A stretch of 7,550 nucleotides of DNA from Acetobacteraceae bacterium (GTDB lineage: Bacteria > Pseudomonadota > Alphaproteobacteria > Acetobacterales > Acetobacteraceae). The notes below the pieces were generated by a model. It had not been told where the DNA came from. It ran no database searches and saw only the letters and a program-made list of their open reading frames with translations. How positions within the stretch are numbered: the first letter of the stretch is position 1; every line of letters starts with the position of its first letter. A program made the translations under genes and the position numbers. Below are positions 6,799 to 7,550 of the stretch, piece after piece. Location: assembly GCA_027311485.1 (NCBI GenBank), contig DAICYU010000168.1, positions 386 to 7,935 of the forward strand, in the 5' to 3' direction.

Positions 6799-6814
6799 CA
6801 AGCTGCCCAGCTTA
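6799..6814 (-). promoter_or_regulatory. Inverted repeat AAGCT-GGGC-AGCTT in the oxygenase leader
   Basis: A perfect 5-base arm repeat (core at 6800-6813 on the plus strand, AAGCTGCCCAGCTT). On the minus-strand RNA a further G-U and an A-U pair can extend the stem to about 7 pairs. It sits only 5 bases upstream of the ribosome binding site, so it could be a protein operator or an RNA hairpin affecting translation. It has no T-run, so it is not an intrinsic terminator. Function is inferred. Confidence 0.4.
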
Positions 6815-6881
6815 ACCGGCCGTGACGCCGCCGCAAGGCAAGCGCCCGATCAGACCAGCATCATCTCAGGCCAGCACCGCT

Positions 6882-7436
6882 TCAGGTTCGTGCCATCGCC
6901 GCGTTCGCGTTTTCATACATCTGGCGGGCCTGCGCGTGGTCATACGGTTCCTCGGCCAGCGTTGCCGGGTTCCATTGGCTGCGACGAACACCAAAAAAAT
7001 CGCCGCCATAAACATGGATTGCCCCGCTGAGCTTCGACAGCGGATTAACCACCGAGTGGATGATGTCCTGCCCCAGCACCTCGACATCACCCGGAATGAG
7101 CGCCCGGCCGCCGGCAATATCGATGGAATGTTGCAGCTGATCCGGCACGCGGCGCCAATACACATTGTCCTCCCGTCCGCCATACATGCCGATCACCGCC
7201 CACAGTCTGTGGTCATGCGGCAGTGTCATCTGCCCAGGCCCCCATGCAAGGTTGAGGATTGTCAAATCGGCTGCGTGATGAAGCACCTGAATGCCCGCCT
7301 TGCTGGGTTCGCCAAGGCAGCGCAGCAGCGACCCACTGTCCGAAACCGCCCGCGCCACCACATCCTTCGTGCCGCGACGCGACCGATCTACAAGTGTGGA
7401 ACGAATATCAGCAACAAACTGGTCAAGATCGAACAC
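6882..7436 (-). CDS. Cysteine dioxygenase-like cupin (metal-dependent double-stranded beta-helix enzyme)
   Basis: Small cytoplasmic cupin resembling the cysteine dioxygenase-like group (COG5553/PF05995-like). Relatives oxidise small thiols with Fe(II) and O2, but many members are uncharacterised. In the 184-residue form, cupin motif 1 is LPHDHRLWAVIGMYGGRE with His74 and His76; motif 2, GQDIIHSVVN, gives His127, making a likely 3-His iron site. GAIHVYGGDFF keeps the His and Tyr (His141, Tyr143) of the Ser-His-Tyr triad of cysteine dioxygenase, but the Ser position is Ala139, and no Cys stands at the Cys-Tyr crosslink position (Val81 by simple spacing). I chose the GTG at 7436 because GGAGG (minus strand, 7445-7449) lies 8 bases upstream. 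An ATG at 7460 (192 aa) and a TTG at 7523 (213 aa) are in frame but have no evident site. It may be co-transcribed with the downstream 2OG oxygenase. The substrate is unknown. Confidence 0.85.
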   Translation of the reverse strand: MFDLDQFVADIRSTLVDRSRRGTKDVVARAVSDSGSLLRCLGEPSKAGIQVLHHAADLTILNLAWGPGQMTLPHDHRLWAVIGMYGGREDNVYWRRVPDQLQHSIDIAGGRALIPGDVEVLGQDIIHSVVNPLSKLSGAIHVYGGDFFGVRRSQWNPATLAEEPYDHAQARQMYENANAAMART

Positions 7437-7550
7437 GGCAACAGCCTCCGTTTTCCACATGCCAGGCGTCGCCCTGACACCAAACCGGTCATGGCGGCCG
7501 ACAAACCATGGCGAGATAGCCAATGCACGACAACGACCGACGCGCGCCAG
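7437..7550. other. Upstream region of the cupin gene, window end
   Basis: It holds the ribosome binding site GGAGG (minus strand, 7445-7449) for the GTG start at 7436. The frame stays open to a TTG at 7523, so part of it could be coding if an earlier start is used. I found no convincing -35/-10 pair and no end of another gene before the window stops. Confidence 0.45.

Noticed and set aside
6866..7183. Minus-strand frame of 105 codons within the cupin gene
   Set aside because: Out-of-frame overlap with the cupin whose metal-binding motifs are clear.

Overview
This window is GC-rich and densely coding, with high-GC codon use and several 4-bp ATGA gene overlaps. The protein flavour (LivHMGF, HpaB, IPNS-type oxygenase, COG5553-like cupin) suggests a free-living alphaproteobacterium, perhaps Rhodospirillales/Acetobacteraceae. 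The taxonomic guess is inference from composition and gene content only.

Layout. (1) Positions 136-3980, minus strand: a four-gene branched-chain amino acid-type (HAAT family) ABC transporter operon, read livH-livM-livG-livF, with overlapping junctions. It holds two permeases and two ATPases. No periplasmic substrate-binding protein gene is present in the window. (2) Positions 3981-4162: a divergent intergenic region with short direct and inverted repeats and an A-rich patch, probably the promoter/operator region for both directions. (3) Positions 4163-5710, plus strand: a full-length HpaB-type flavin-dependent 4-hydroxyphenylacetate 3-monooxygenase oxygenase component, without a reductase (HpaC) gene in the window. 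(4) Positions 5791-6780, minus strand and convergent with hpaB: a 2-oxoglutarate/Fe(II) oxygenase of the isopenicillin N synthase-like superfamily. (5) Positions 6882-7436, minus strand: a small cupin of the cysteine-dioxygenase-like group, probably using a GTG start chosen by its ribosome binding site. It may be co-transcribed with the gene before it.

How they may work together: the transporter could import a small amphipathic or aromatic acid that the divergently transcribed HpaB-like enzyme ortho-hydroxylates. The two non-heme iron oxygenases may belong to the same catabolic or tailoring route or may be unrelated neighbours. The link rests only on proximity and orientation. I see no CRISPR array, RNA gene, insertion sequence or phage gene. 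The window looks like ordinary metabolic chromosome. Its most interesting points are the clustering of three different O2-activating enzymes next to an orphan Liv-type transporter, substitutions at normally conserved positions in two of those enzymes, and unexplained repeats in the regulatory gaps.
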